Shown here: positions 33,009 to 42,250 of the stretch, piece after piece | Layout: every line of letters begins with the position of its first letter | How positions within the stretch are numbered: the first letter of the stretch is position 1 | Source of the DNA: Natroniella sulfidigena | Lineage (GTDB): Bacteria; Bacillota; Halanaerobiia; Halobacteroidales; Halobacteroidaceae | Length of the DNA: 64,000 nucleotides | Reading direction: 5' to 3' | NCBI RefSeq assembly: GCF_023223645.1 | Contig: NZ_JALKBY010000010.1 | Location: 53,448-117,447, forward strand | Made by a program: the position numbers and the translations under genes | The notes under the pieces: generated by a model | Told to the model about the DNA's origin: nothing | Seen by the model: only the letters and a program-made list of their open reading frames with translations | The model's database searches: none

Positions 33009-34063
33009 TAAATTCTTAAAATCATAATTAATAGTAAAATTATTAAAACAATTAAGCTTCCAATAATTATAGTTTCCTTATTTATATTCAGATCAACTCT
33101 AGTTTCGCCTTTATTTTTCTCTTGGTTAGCATTGACTCCCTTATCTTTATTTGTAATGATTGCCAATTTAATTTCAGGTTCTATTAGAACTTGTCCATAA
33201 ATACTCGGGCCAAATTGAATTAAGATCAAATAACGCTCAGAATCTTCATTAAAGCTAATACTCTTTATTTCTCCTACAGTAATCCCTTCAGAATTATGTA
33301 ACAATTTAGCTAAGTATTGTCCAATCTCTCTATCATCAGTGATTTTAACTGCTAGCTTATCTCCAATCTTTAGCTGAGACACCTTCTGCCCTTGGGTTGG
33401 AGAAACAATTGGAGTACAACCTAAGCGGATCTCCATTTCCAATTTATTCTGCTCTTTTTCCTTTTCCTCTTCCTCTTCTTCTTTTTCTGGAGAAGAATCT
33501 GGTGTTGGAAATAAATCGGAGTAAAAATTTTTTAATTGAGCTTTAGTAGTTAAATCAGTGTAGATTTCTAAATCAACCGCTTCTTCAATAACATCCTCTA
33601 ATTTTTCTGTAAATAAATTTTTTATCTTATCTTGCTGTTTATCCTTAACCAGATTCAATAAATTAAAGATTTCTGTCGGATTAAAGCTAGAAAAAAAGTT
33701 TAAACTAACAGCTTGATCTTTAATAACCTGTTCTGGATCAAGATTATTTAAAGTCTTCATGAATACCTTATTATTTACATTTAAAGATATATTTAATATT
33801 TTTCGTTGCTTACTTAAGGCTAATTCATGTTTAATAAACTCACCTTGTTTTCCATCAGCAATTAGACTAAACAAGCCATAAACTCTATTATTTGAGCTAC
33901 CATAATTAAATTTTCCATGAACAACAATAAAGTTTTTATCAACATAATCAATCATTACTAATGCTCGGTCTAGATCTCCTTCAGCTAATTCAAGAGCCAT
34001 TTCAGCCTCATTTCGCTTTACTTCCATTGTTTCTTGAATAATTTCAAGCTTTTTTTCATCCAT
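33005..34063 (-). CDS. Tail-anchored protein with an N-terminal UBA/TS-N-like helix bundle
   Basis: 352 aa, family not recognised. Residues 6-40 (VKRNEAEMALELAEGDLDRA and following) resemble the three-helix UBA/TS-N fold found in EF-Ts, where it mediates protein binding. A mixed alpha/beta region (45-185), a glutamate run (about 190-208), a beta-rich part with a CTPIVSP motif (about 215-300), and a single C-terminal membrane helix (about 331-350) follow. No signal peptide, so the bulk would be cytoplasmic. It lies 77 bp downstream of the UPF0182 gene on the same strand and may serve it. Confidence 0.65.
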   Translation of the reverse strand: MDEKKLEIIQETMEVKRNEAEMALELAEGDLDRALVMIDYVDKNFIVVHGKFNYGSSNNRVYGLFSLIADGKQGEFIKHELALSKQRKILNISLNVNNKVFMKTLNNLDPEQVIKDQAVSLNFFSSFNPTEIFNLLNLVKDKQQDKIKNLFTEKLEDVIEEAVDLEIYTDLTTKAQLKNFYSDLFPTPDSSPEKEEEEEEKEKEQNKLEMEIRLGCTPIVSPTQGQKVSQLKIGDKLAVKITDDREIGQYLAKLLHNSEGITVGEIKSISFNEDSERYLILIQFGPSIYGQVLIEPEIKLAIITNKDKGVNANQEKNKGETRVDLNINKETIIIGSLIVLIILLLIMILRIY

Positions 34064-34140
34064 GTCAGCTCACCCTTTGATATAAATTTAAAGTAGAAAA
34101 GAGAGAGCTAAATAACTGCTCCCCCTATTGATAACTTTAA

Positions 34141-36906
34141 TTAATTCAACTCTTCTTCCAGTTGTAATAACTTCTCCTCTAATTTTGTTACCAACTCACC
34201 ATATTTTTGCCAATTACCGTCTTTCAATTCTTCTTGAGCCTCATTATATAAGCTTGTAACTTCACTGATCTTTTCTTGAAGATTGATATCCACTTCTGGA
34301 AAAGCTTCTCTTGTTTTTGTTGGCTCGTCTTCTAAGCCATCCTCTAGTTCCTCTTTTAATTCTTCATCACCAACTAAACGTAATAAAGCTAACTCTAAAG
34401 TTGACTCCATTACAATCTCATCTCCAAATGAAGCAATAACCCTTCTCAATTCTGGGATTTGATCATCTTCAGATTGTAAAAAGATCGGCTCTACATAAAG
34501 TAATGATTGACCAACTGGAATTACTAATAGATTTCCTCTAATTACTCTAGAACCGCGTTGATCCCATAAGCTTAGTTGTTGGGATATATCTTCATGCTGA
34601 TCAATTCTTGATTCAATCTGCATTGGCCCGTAAACTTGTTCTCCTTTTGGGAAATCGTATAAAACTAGTTCTCCATAATTAGCAGGATTAGATTTGGCCC
34701 CTAACCAAGAGATTATATTATTTCTGTTAGCTGGTGTAAAAGGTAGCATTAAGATAAAGTCTTCTTCATCCTCTTCTGGTAAGCTCATTACTGTATAATA
34801 AGGCTCCATCATAATCGAGCTCCCATCATAATGTTCACGAGGTATATTCCAGACATCTTCTTTATTATAAAAGACATTAGGATTACTCATATGATAAGTA
34901 CTATATAATTGAGCTTGAACATTAAATAAGTCTTGAGGGTATCTGATATGATTTTTAATTCCCTCAGGCATCTCCTCAAACGACTTAAATAAGTCGGGGA
35001 AAATACTCTGGTAGGTCTCAATAATAGGCTCCTCATCAACAATATAAAAGTCCATATCCCCCGTATAAGCATTAATGACAACCTTAACTGAGTTTCTAAT
35101 ATAATTTCCCCAATTATGAGGCTCAGAATAAGGGTACATATCTGTCGTTGTATAAGCATCTTGAATCCAATACATATTGCCATCATCACCAATGACCAAA
35201 TAAGGATCCTGATCATACCTTAAAAAAGGAGCAACCTTACGAACTCTATCCTGAATATTACGATCAAACATTAATCGACTATCAGTGGTTAAGTCATCAT
35301 TCAATAGCATGTTTAGTGTTCGATACTTAAACGCAAAAGCTAATCTCTTAACTGGAGAATCAAGTTTGACTCCTCCTGTGCCTTTATAATTATAAAATTT
35401 ATTCTGATCCCCTTCAGGATAATCGAATTCATTTGCCTCAGTATTAACAATTACATAATCATTAGTTGCTTCTCCATAATAAATTCTAGGTTCTGTTATC
35501 TCAAATAGATCACTCTGAGGTGGAATATCCCTAATTAAAAACTCAGGTAGGCCACCACTTGTTACTTTATTGGCAGGACTCATAGCTGCCCCAAAACCAT
35601 GAGTATAGACCAATCTTTTATTAACCCAAGTTTGAGCTCGTTCTGGTAATAAGTCTTGATCTAATTCTCGAGCTGAAAGCATTACTTGTTGTAAGTTTTC
35701 ATCAATTGAATACCTATCTACATCAATATCAGTAAAGGTGTAATATGATCTAATCTCCTGTAACTGACTATAAGTATCCTTTAAAGCCCTATGATCCCAT
35801 AATCTGATATTATCGATCGTCTCTTGATTGTTGCGAAGATCATTATATGAAATGTCTTCCTCTAACGGATAATCCCTCCGCTCAATTTGGTCTAAATTAT
35901 AAGCTTGTTGAGTAAAATCGATATTGTGTTCAATATAAGGAGACTCCATCGCTAACTCATTTGGTTCTACTCGATATCTTTGAACTAAAGATGGATAAAT
36001 ACCATTTAATAAAATAGAAGCTAAAATTAATGCTCCTACTCCTCCAATAATTAGTTTCGTCTGTTTAAAGTAACTATTAATTAACGTAACAATTCCTAAT
36101 AGCAGCGATATAATTAATAGTATTCTTAAAGCTAACAACTGAGCATTAACATCTGTATAACTAGCTCCAAAGGCAACTCCTGCTTCAGAATATAATAAAT
36201 CGAACATATCAAGTCTATACCCCCATGCTTTTAAAAAGAAAAAAGCACTAAGCAAAATTGAAATATGATATTTTGCTTTGTTATTAGTACTAAATTTAAA
36301 TTTAGAATTTCCAGTTCCTATAAACAGATAAATAGCTCCTACAATAATTAAATTTAGAATAACTAAAACAGTTAACATTTGATAAATCAATTCATATACT
36401 GGGAGTTGAAAAATATAAAAGGAAAGATCCTTACTAAAAATAGGATCTACAATTTCAAAAGGGGTTCGATTAATAAATTTAAGTACCAACTGCCAACTAG
36501 TTGTCCCAACACCACTAAATAAAAATCCAATTAAAAGACTGACTACTAAATATACCAGGCTGATTCTGTTGGAGTTGATTAAATTAAGCCAATTATTAGA
36601 AGATATAGGGTTTAATTCAATAACATCTTCTTTCTTTTGCATTTTCTTTTTTAAATTATTTATAAAAGATAAAATTTTATCTTTAGTAAATGATAAATTA
36701 ACAAAAGTAATTGCAGTAAATAAAATCAAAAGCCCCAATCTAAGCCCCAACCTTGTCCCAAAAATAGTCCAAAAGACACTTGCTAACTCTAAGCTTTCAA
36801 ACCACAGCCAATCAGTATAAAAATTAACAATTAATTCTAAAAAGTTACTGCTTAAAATTATAGCCAAAGTAAATGCAAATAAGATAAAACTGAAACTTTT
36901 TTTCAA
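34141..36906 (-). CDS. UPF0182 family large membrane protein
   Basis: 921-aa protein of the UPF0182 (COG1615) family, known in actinobacteria, clostridia and cyanobacteria; function unknown. Seven hydrophobic segments occupy residues 1-310, then a large, probably extracytoplasmic domain with family blocks YTHGFGAAMSPAN, WVNKRL, GELVLYDFPKGEQVYGP and DQRGSRVIRGNLLVIP. A Glu-rich coiled-coil tail ends the protein. Followed on the same strand by the tail-anchored gene, preceded by the HEAT-VWA-TPR set. Confidence 0.9.
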   Translation of the reverse strand: MKKSFSFILFAFTLAIILSSNFLELIVNFYTDWLWFESLELASVFWTIFGTRLGLRLGLLILFTAITFVNLSFTKDKILSFINNLKKKMQKKEDVIELNPISSNNWLNLINSNRISLVYLVVSLLIGFLFSGVGTTSWQLVLKFINRTPFEIVDPIFSKDLSFYIFQLPVYELIYQMLTVLVILNLIIVGAIYLFIGTGNSKFKFSTNNKAKYHISILLSAFFFLKAWGYRLDMFDLLYSEAGVAFGASYTDVNAQLLALRILLIISLLLGIVTLINSYFKQTKLIIGGVGALILASILLNGIYPSLVQRYRVEPNELAMESPYIEHNIDFTQQAYNLDQIERRDYPLEEDISYNDLRNNQETIDNIRLWDHRALKDTYSQLQEIRSYYTFTDIDVDRYSIDENLQQVMLSARELDQDLLPERAQTWVNKRLVYTHGFGAAMSPANKVTSGGLPEFLIRDIPPQSDLFEITEPRIYYGEATNDYVIVNTEANEFDYPEGDQNKFYNYKGTGGVKLDSPVKRLAFAFKYRTLNMLLNDDLTTDSRLMFDRNIQDRVRKVAPFLRYDQDPYLVIGDDGNMYWIQDAYTTTDMYPYSEPHNWGNYIRNSVKVVINAYTGDMDFYIVDEEPIIETYQSIFPDLFKSFEEMPEGIKNHIRYPQDLFNVQAQLYSTYHMSNPNVFYNKEDVWNIPREHYDGSSIMMEPYYTVMSLPEEDEEDFILMLPFTPANRNNIISWLGAKSNPANYGELVLYDFPKGEQVYGPMQIESRIDQHEDISQQLSLWDQRGSRVIRGNLLVIPVGQSLLYVEPIFLQSEDDQIPELRRVIASFGDEIVMESTLELALLRLVGDEELKEELEDGLEDEPTKTREAFPEVDINLQEKISEVTSLYNEAQEELKDGNWQKYGELVTKLEEKLLQLEEELN

Positions 36907-36946
36907 CTAAACCATCCTTTCAATTATAAAACAATTTCTACTATTA

Positions 36947-38089
36947 TTAACTCTCCATTAATTTCAATGATTCATTAGTTTCGTTAGTCCCTTTGATTCC
37001 AGCTAATTGTTTAGTAATTTCTGTAGTAGTTACTTCATCTTCTTCATAAATATTTTGAACTGCTTTCATTAAAAATTCTATATCTAATTCATCTAAAGCT
37101 TGCAATGCTTCCTGTTTACTTTCTTTAATTTCAGTAGCTTTAATTAAATACTTAATTCCTTCATAACCTGACTTAATTAAAGCATGACAAACATTAACTC
37201 TAATCATACGCTGTTCATCATCAATTAATTGAAATAAGTGAGAGCAAACTTGCCGATCAGAGAGTTCACCTAATATTGTAACCACTTGATTTCTAACCTT
37301 CCAATTACTATCATTTAGCTTTTCAATTAAGGCATTAAAGACTTTTTCTTGATTTATATGTCGGGCCAACCCCCTGATAGCTTCAATCCTAACTTGTTCA
37401 GAATGATCATCCAATAATCTTAATAATAAATCATTGGTCTCATCATCTTCAATATCTCGTAATAATTTAGTTGCCCATACTCTATGCATCTCTTCTCCTT
37501 CAAAGGCAACCCTTTTTAACTGTTCAAAAGCCTGATAACCTATCTTTTCAAATGCATTTGTCAACATTGACAATAATACTTCATCATTACAATGGTCTAT
37601 ATAATCAATAAAAGTATCAACCACTTTAGGATTAGCATTATCAGTTAAAGCTTTAATAGCACTATTTTTTACTTCACTATCCTGATCATATAAAGCAGTA
37701 ACACAATAATCAATAGTTTGGGAGGTGCCAACTTTAGATAATACCTTACAAGCTAAAATCTTCTCTTCTTTTTGTTCAACAAATACTAAGTCTTTAAAAC
37801 AATCTTTAATCAAGCCATTATCTAAAAGATATTTCTTGACATCCAAATAAATTTTAGGTTCTAAATCCTTTTTTCCATCTAAAAAAACTCTTTTTTTAAT
37901 CTTACTTTCTTCAATTTGTTCTAAAATACTTAAATCATTCTTTTTTAAGTTTTCAACTACTAATTCGTAATCAAGTTTAGAGTTAGATTTGAAATACTTA
38001 ATTAAAAAAAGACTGATTATTCCGGCACCGATAATTAAAAAATAAAAAAAGTTAATTTCTTGCAACATATCAATATAAGATATAAACAT
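36947..38089 (-). CDS. Membrane-anchored HEAT-repeat protein (copy A)
   Basis: About 380 aa from ATG 38087-38089 (GAGGAGAG upstream; the longer open frame lacks a ribosome site). One N-terminal helix (about 14-32), a helical linker, then six or more HEAT/PBS-lyase-like repeats (about 105-345; for example DQDSEVKNSAIKALTDNANP, DHSEQVRIEAIRGLARHIN). HEAT solenoids bind protein partners. A second protein of the same plan is encoded at 60142-61341 (copy B), with shared blocks such as VGTSQTIDY / IGTTQAIDY. It belongs to a run of three membrane-anchored genes. Confidence 0.82.
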   Translation of the reverse strand: MFISYIDMLQEINFFYFLIIGAGIISLFLIKYFKSNSKLDYELVVENLKKNDLSILEQIEESKIKKRVFLDGKKDLEPKIYLDVKKYLLDNGLIKDCFKDLVFVEQKEEKILACKVLSKVGTSQTIDYCVTALYDQDSEVKNSAIKALTDNANPKVVDTFIDYIDHCNDEVLLSMLTNAFEKIGYQAFEQLKRVAFEGEEMHRVWATKLLRDIEDDETNDLLLRLLDDHSEQVRIEAIRGLARHINQEKVFNALIEKLNDSNWKVRNQVVTILGELSDRQVCSHLFQLIDDEQRMIRVNVCHALIKSGYEGIKYLIKATEIKESKQEALQALDELDIEFLMKAVQNIYEEDEVTTTEITKQLAGIKGTNETNESLKLMES

Positions 38090-38180
38090 TAAAACCTCTC
38101 CTCTGCTGTTAATGACTATTATATATATTCTGTAAAGCACTATTTCTTCCTTCATTCATTAAAAATTAATTAAGAATAAA

Positions 38181-38873
38181 TCAGTTTAGATTTATTGTAG
38201 GGACAACTCTATCTTTTTCGAAGTATGTGAAATATTTTCCGTTTCCACTCTCGGCTAATGATTTTAATTGAGGCTGATTAGAGTCATTTATATTCCCAGT
38301 GTGTATAACATGAGTCCTAATGCCCTTTCTTGTTAACTTCTCTACTGTGTTTATAAGTTCTTTCTGTTGATTGTCATTATTATTTGTAATTAATAAAATA
38401 TGTTTCTTGCCTTGCCTATCAATTAAACTATCAGCAGTTTTAATCAAATTCAATTTACTTGTAGAAGTATTAGCATTAGCTGGTTCAACCTCTTTAATGA
38501 AATTTATTAAATTTTCTTGATTATCTATTGTCAAAGGAAATCTCAATAGAGAATTATCTGTTATTTGATTAATAGTACCAAAGACTCTCATACCTAGATA
38601 TACATCTTCAGGAAAATCATTAATAATTGTAGTTAGTACCTCTTTAGAGGTTTCAATATATTCTTCTTCTTCAGAGATAACATCCCAAATAATTTTAACA
38701 TTAACTCTATTGTTTGAAATATAATCACTATTCACCTTTATTTCTCTTCCTAATTCCGCATTCTCTTCATTAATAGGACTTGTTGAAATAATATTTAAAG
38801 TATTAAGACTTAAAATAGCTGAAAGTAGAATAAAGATCAAGAAAATCAAGATTAAATTCTGTTGTAACTTCAT
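38181..38873 (-). CDS. VWA-like domain protein, membrane anchored
   Basis: About 230 aa from ATG 38871-38873 (AAGGAGG upstream). One N-terminal membrane helix (about 8-26), then a Rossmann-like von Willebrand A fold: VKIIWDVISEE at strand 1, YLGMRVFG at strand 2, STSKLNLIKTADSLID, KHILLITNNNDN, and GIRTHVIHTGN. The metal site (DxSxS) is not intact: WDVISE replaces it, so metal-dependent adhesion is doubtful. Lies between HEAT and TPR membrane proteins on the same strand; together they could form a scaffold complex at the membrane (inference). Confidence 0.7.
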   Translation of the reverse strand: MKLQQNLILIFLIFILLSAILSLNTLNIISTSPINEENAELGREIKVNSDYISNNRVNVKIIWDVISEEEEYIETSKEVLTTIINDFPEDVYLGMRVFGTINQITDNSLLRFPLTIDNQENLINFIKEVEPANANTSTSKLNLIKTADSLIDRQGKKHILLITNNNDNQQKELINTVEKLTRKGIRTHVIHTGNINDSNQPQLKSLAESGNGKYFTYFEKDRVVPTINLN

Positions 38874-38971
38874 TTTGATTTGTCCTCCTTTATGTACTAC
38901 TTTTATAATATTATTCACTAGATAATTTTAATATGTTAACTTTAATTTGGTATTATATTACTTATTAAAAT

Positions 38972-39007
38972 AACTAAGGGTCCAGAAATATCTCTAGACC
39001 CTTAGTT
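38972..39007 (-). terminator. Terminator after the TPR gene
   Basis: Stem AACTAAGGGTC-AGA / TCT-GACCCTTAGTT with one mismatch, overlapping the TPR stop. On the minus strand a TATTTTAAT tail follows. Confidence 0.8.
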
Positions 39008-41035
39008 AAATATCTTTTTAAATTGTCGACTAGATGAAACTTCTGCAAAGGTTTCATCTTTTAAAATTTCATTTTTTAGATTTCGATTTAATATAATTGC
39101 TCTTTTCAATTCTTTTAAAGAGTGATTATAATCTTCTTGAATTGCATAAAGCCGAGCCAACTTATAGTATAATCGAAAATCATCTTCAAATTGTTCAATA
39201 CCTTGCTTAAATATAAGCTCTGCTAATTCATATTTCGTTTTTTCTAAAGCTAAATCTCCTAATTCGATATAAGTTGATATAGAACCCCCTAACTTCTCTA
39301 AATATTCTTCAACCGTATCAGGAGAAAGTGGTAAATCCCTATATTTAACTGCAGCTAAGTGAAGATAAAATTCAACATATTTATCTCCTCGAAGATCTAA
39401 AGCTGTTTTAAATTTATTAATAGCTTCTCTTAAATCCCCAAGACGATAACATACTATTCCAAAATTAAAGATATACTCAAAATTTTTATAATTAATATCT
39501 AATAATTCTGCAAAATAAGTCTTAGCTTCTTCAAATTTCTCATTATTAGCATAAAAGATAGCCAATCTTTTTAGGACTCTTTCTTTAGTCTTTAAGCGAT
39601 AAGCTTCCAGATAATTTTGAGCAGCTTGTGGGTTATTTAATCTTTCATAAGCTAAAGCTAGATTAATATAAATAAAATAATTTTTAGGAAATTCTTCCTT
39701 AAGCTCTTTTAAACAAGAAATTAATTCTTCCTCTCGACCTAATTGGTTATATAATTGATAGATCTTTGGTTTTCTAGTCTTTCTAATTAATTCTTTTAAG
39801 AATTTAATAACCTCATGATAATTGCCCAACTGATAGTTGCTGATTATAATTCCATAATAAGTTGTCAACAGATTTGGTTTTAGTTCCAGTACTTCTTTAT
39901 AAATTTCAATTGCCTTATTATATTGGCCCTCTTTTTCTAAACAGATTCCAACTTTAACACTGGCTTCAAAATTATTATGATCGTATCCAAGAACTTGTCT
40001 ATAATTCTGTTTAGCTTTTTCATAATTACCTACTTCTAGATGGGCTGCACCTAACTTATAAAAAAGATCTTTCCTATCAGTTTTATTTAAAACTTTTTTA
40101 TCATTCTTTTCATTTAATTTATTTTTTTTCCAACTTTTATTTAAGTATGTAATGCTATTATTATAGTCTTCTTGTTTAAATTTACAATAAGCTAAATATA
40201 AATAAATATAAGGATCATCTTCTTTTTGCTTACTCAATTTTTTCAAATACTTCTCTGCTGTGTGATAATTTCTTTGTTTAAAAGAAATCTTAGATAATTT
40301 ATAGATGTCTTCTTCCTTCTCTTTCAGTTCAATTAAATGTTGATAATATTTTTGTGCTTCCTCAAATTTATCTTTTTTATAACAATAATCAGCTAATTTT
40401 TTTAAAGTGGTATAATCTTGGGTTAACTTATAAGCATAAGAGTAATTAATATATGCTTTAGAATTATTTAATTTATCATAAAGATCGCCGAGTTTAATAT
40501 AAACTTTGGCATCTAACATTTCTTTATCTTTCATCTTCTCCAAATAATTAATAGCTTTTTCATACTTTTCTAACTTAATAAAGCTGTCACAAAGATAATT
40601 ATAAGATTTTTTAAAGACGTCTTCTTGATTATAGTTCAATAAATCATATTTTTTATTCTCATAATTGATAATATGTTTAAATAATTTTTCTGATTCAGTA
40701 TAATTATTTTCCTGAATAAATATTTTACCAGCAATAAAATAAGCATCTAATAATTTAGGATATCTATTAATTAAAAAAAATAATCTTTCTTTACTTTTTT
40801 CTAGTTTTTTGTTTTGTAGATCTATTCTAGCAAAAGCTAACATTAGTTCAGGGTTATAACCTAAAATACTTCTAAATTCCCATCCAGAAAGAATAATTAA
40901 GCCAATTAACATCAATAAAGTATTAAAATAACCGCCTAATAATAAGCCTACTCCCCAATACCATTTCAAGTATTTACTTTGTAAATATTCCATTATATAA
41001 TCAATTTTTGAATTATATTTTAATTTTTCTTTCAT
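39002..41035 (-). CDS. Large TPR-repeat membrane-associated protein
   Basis: 677 aa. A hydrophobic segment at about 26-48 is followed by an almost continuous array of some sixteen tetratricopeptide repeats to the C-terminus (for example AHLEVGNYEKAKQNYRQVLG, GICLEKEGQYNKAIEIYKEV, GIVCYRLGDLREAINKFKTA). TPR arrays are protein-binding scaffolds. No catalytic domain. First gene of the TPR, VWA-like, HEAT run on the minus strand, though a terminator after it suggests separate control. Partner unknown. Confidence 0.85.
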   Translation of the reverse strand: MKEKLKYNSKIDYIMEYLQSKYLKWYWGVGLLLGGYFNTLLMLIGLIILSGWEFRSILGYNPELMLAFARIDLQNKKLEKSKERLFFLINRYPKLLDAYFIAGKIFIQENNYTESEKLFKHIINYENKKYDLLNYNQEDVFKKSYNYLCDSFIKLEKYEKAINYLEKMKDKEMLDAKVYIKLGDLYDKLNNSKAYINYSYAYKLTQDYTTLKKLADYCYKKDKFEEAQKYYQHLIELKEKEEDIYKLSKISFKQRNYHTAEKYLKKLSKQKEDDPYIYLYLAYCKFKQEDYNNSITYLNKSWKKNKLNEKNDKKVLNKTDRKDLFYKLGAAHLEVGNYEKAKQNYRQVLGYDHNNFEASVKVGICLEKEGQYNKAIEIYKEVLELKPNLLTTYYGIIISNYQLGNYHEVIKFLKELIRKTRKPKIYQLYNQLGREEELISCLKELKEEFPKNYFIYINLALAYERLNNPQAAQNYLEAYRLKTKERVLKRLAIFYANNEKFEEAKTYFAELLDINYKNFEYIFNFGIVCYRLGDLREAINKFKTALDLRGDKYVEFYLHLAAVKYRDLPLSPDTVEEYLEKLGGSISTYIELGDLALEKTKYELAELIFKQGIEQFEDDFRLYYKLARLYAIQEDYNHSLKELKRAIILNRNLKNEILKDETFAEVSSSRQFKKIFN

Positions 41036-41258
41036 TAATATCCCTACTTTTTATAGTTCATTCAAATAATAGTTAATTTGAATTTTAATACCTTTATTCT
41101 TTACTAGTTCTTGGTTGTTTTTATTAATACCTTTTTTTGTACTAAACAAATTTATCTTTTCTAACTTAAAAATTTAAGTTTTTATTCTAAAAGTTAACTG
41201 TATTCAACTTTTCTTTTAGGGAAATATAATAACGAATAAAGATAAGGAGGTGAAAGAG

Positions 41259-41486
41259 ATGAGTATTAGAAATAATAATAATCAGTTGGCCAACCCAATG
41301 GCTAAACAAGCAATGGATAAGTTTAAATTAGAGGTAGCTCAAGAACTTAATATCTCTGATGAATATAAGTCTGGTTATTGGGGAAATATGACTTCTAGAG
41401 AATGTGGCTCTGTTGGTGGTCAGATGGTCAAGCGTATGATTGAACAATATGAAAATCAAGTGGCTAACCAAGAACAATCTCAATAA
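41259..41486 (+). CDS. Small acid-soluble spore protein, alpha/beta type
   Basis: 75 aa from ATG 41259 (AAGGAGGTG 6 nt upstream; an in-frame GTG at 41250 sits inside that site). Contains AKQAMDKFKLEVAQELNI, with the E-V-A-Q region where the germination protease normally cuts, and SVGGQMVKRMIEQYE. These proteins coat DNA in the dormant spore, protecting it from UV and steering damage to spore photoproduct. The central GYWGNMTSRECG carries a cysteine, uncommon in this family. First of two tandem copies. Confidence 0.93.
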   Translation: MSIRNNNNQLANPMAKQAMDKFKLEVAQELNISDEYKSGYWGNMTSRECGSVGGQMVKRMIEQYENQVANQEQSQ

Positions 41487-41547
41487 CTAACTAAAACTCC
41501 CCACCTGGTACTGATCACTTCCAAAAGTTAAATAGGGAGGTATTAAA

Positions 41548-41769
41548 TTGAGTCACAAGCAATTAGAAGATCCAACAGCCAAACAAGCACTGGATAAATT
41601 TAAATTAGAAGCAGCTCAAGATTTTAATATCTCTGATGAATATAAGTCTAGTTATTGGGAAAATATAGATTCTCGCCCCTGTGGTTCTGCTGGTGGTCAA
41701 ATGGTTAGACGTATGGTTCAACAACATGAAGATGTTGAGAAGTATAAGAGTCAAATAGATAATGATTAA
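41548..41769 (+). CDS. Small acid-soluble spore protein, alpha/beta type (second copy)
   Basis: 73 aa starting at TTG 41548 with AGGGAGG 8 nt upstream. Closely related to the preceding gene: AKQALDKFKLEAAQDFNISDEYKS and SAGGQMVRRMVQQHE, again with one central cysteine (SRPCGS). The 61-bp gap and same orientation suggest co-transcription in the forespore, though no sigma-G promoter could be assigned with confidence. A perfect palindromic terminator follows. Confidence 0.93.
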   Translation: MSHKQLEDPTAKQALDKFKLEAAQDFNISDEYKSSYWENIDSRPCGSAGGQMVRRMVQQHEDVEKYKSQIDND

Positions 41770-41778
41770 CTTAAAGAA

Positions 41779-41810
41779 AAAGGAATGCTCTCTTAAGAGA
41801 GCATTCCTTT
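41779..41810. terminator. Perfect 32-bp palindromic terminator
   Basis: Half-site AAAGGAATGCTCTCTT mirrored exactly, between the spore-protein genes and a convergent hypothetical gene. Confidence 0.85.
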
Positions 41811-41828
41811 GTTAATTATTCTATTTTT

Positions 41829-42107
41829 TTAATTTTGAGGTTCTTTACTTAAGAAATTCAAAATAAATTTAATGATAAAAAAATCTTTTATGGTTGTATT
41901 ATTTGAAAAACCAAATAAATTATTAATGTAGCTTACTATGCTTTCAAACCTACTCTCCTTGACAAGGGGTTCTTTCGATGTAATACACTTAAGTAATTTT
42001 AAATAATTAGATTTAAGTGAAATTAAATCTTGAGTTGGTGCTTCAATAAAATCTTCATCATGTATTTTGGCTAATGTGTTTAAAAAACCTTTGGATTTTT
42101 TCTGCAT
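41829..42107 (-). CDS. Hypothetical protein (92 aa)
   Basis: Not recognised. A basic N-terminus (MQKKSKGFLNTLAKIHDEDF), a middle helix with one cysteine (LLKCITSKEP), and a rather hydrophobic C-terminal stretch (IKDFFIIKFILNFL) that is amphipathic more than transmembrane. AAAGGGGGCA ribosome site. It lies between the spore-protein genes and an alternative sigma factor, which may hint at a stationary-phase or spore role, but nothing in the protein says so. Confidence 0.6.
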   Translation of the reverse strand: MQKKSKGFLNTLAKIHDEDFIEAPTQDLISLKSNYLKLLKCITSKEPLVKESRFESIVSYINNLFGFSNNTTIKDFFIIKFILNFLSKEPQN

Positions 42108-42250
42108 TTGCTGCCCCCTTTCTTAAGTTATAAACAAATGTTATCATTTTTTTACAAAAACTACAAAAGTAATTAATAGTACTTCTTATAGTATGTTCTT
42201 TTTTAGGGTAAATATTTTAGAAATATTGTTTTTTATTCTATGGTTTCTGA

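Noticed and set aside
41036..41258. Sigma-G type promoter before the spore-protein genes
   Set aside because: Only partial matches (GTATT and AATATAA) with wrong flanking bases were found.
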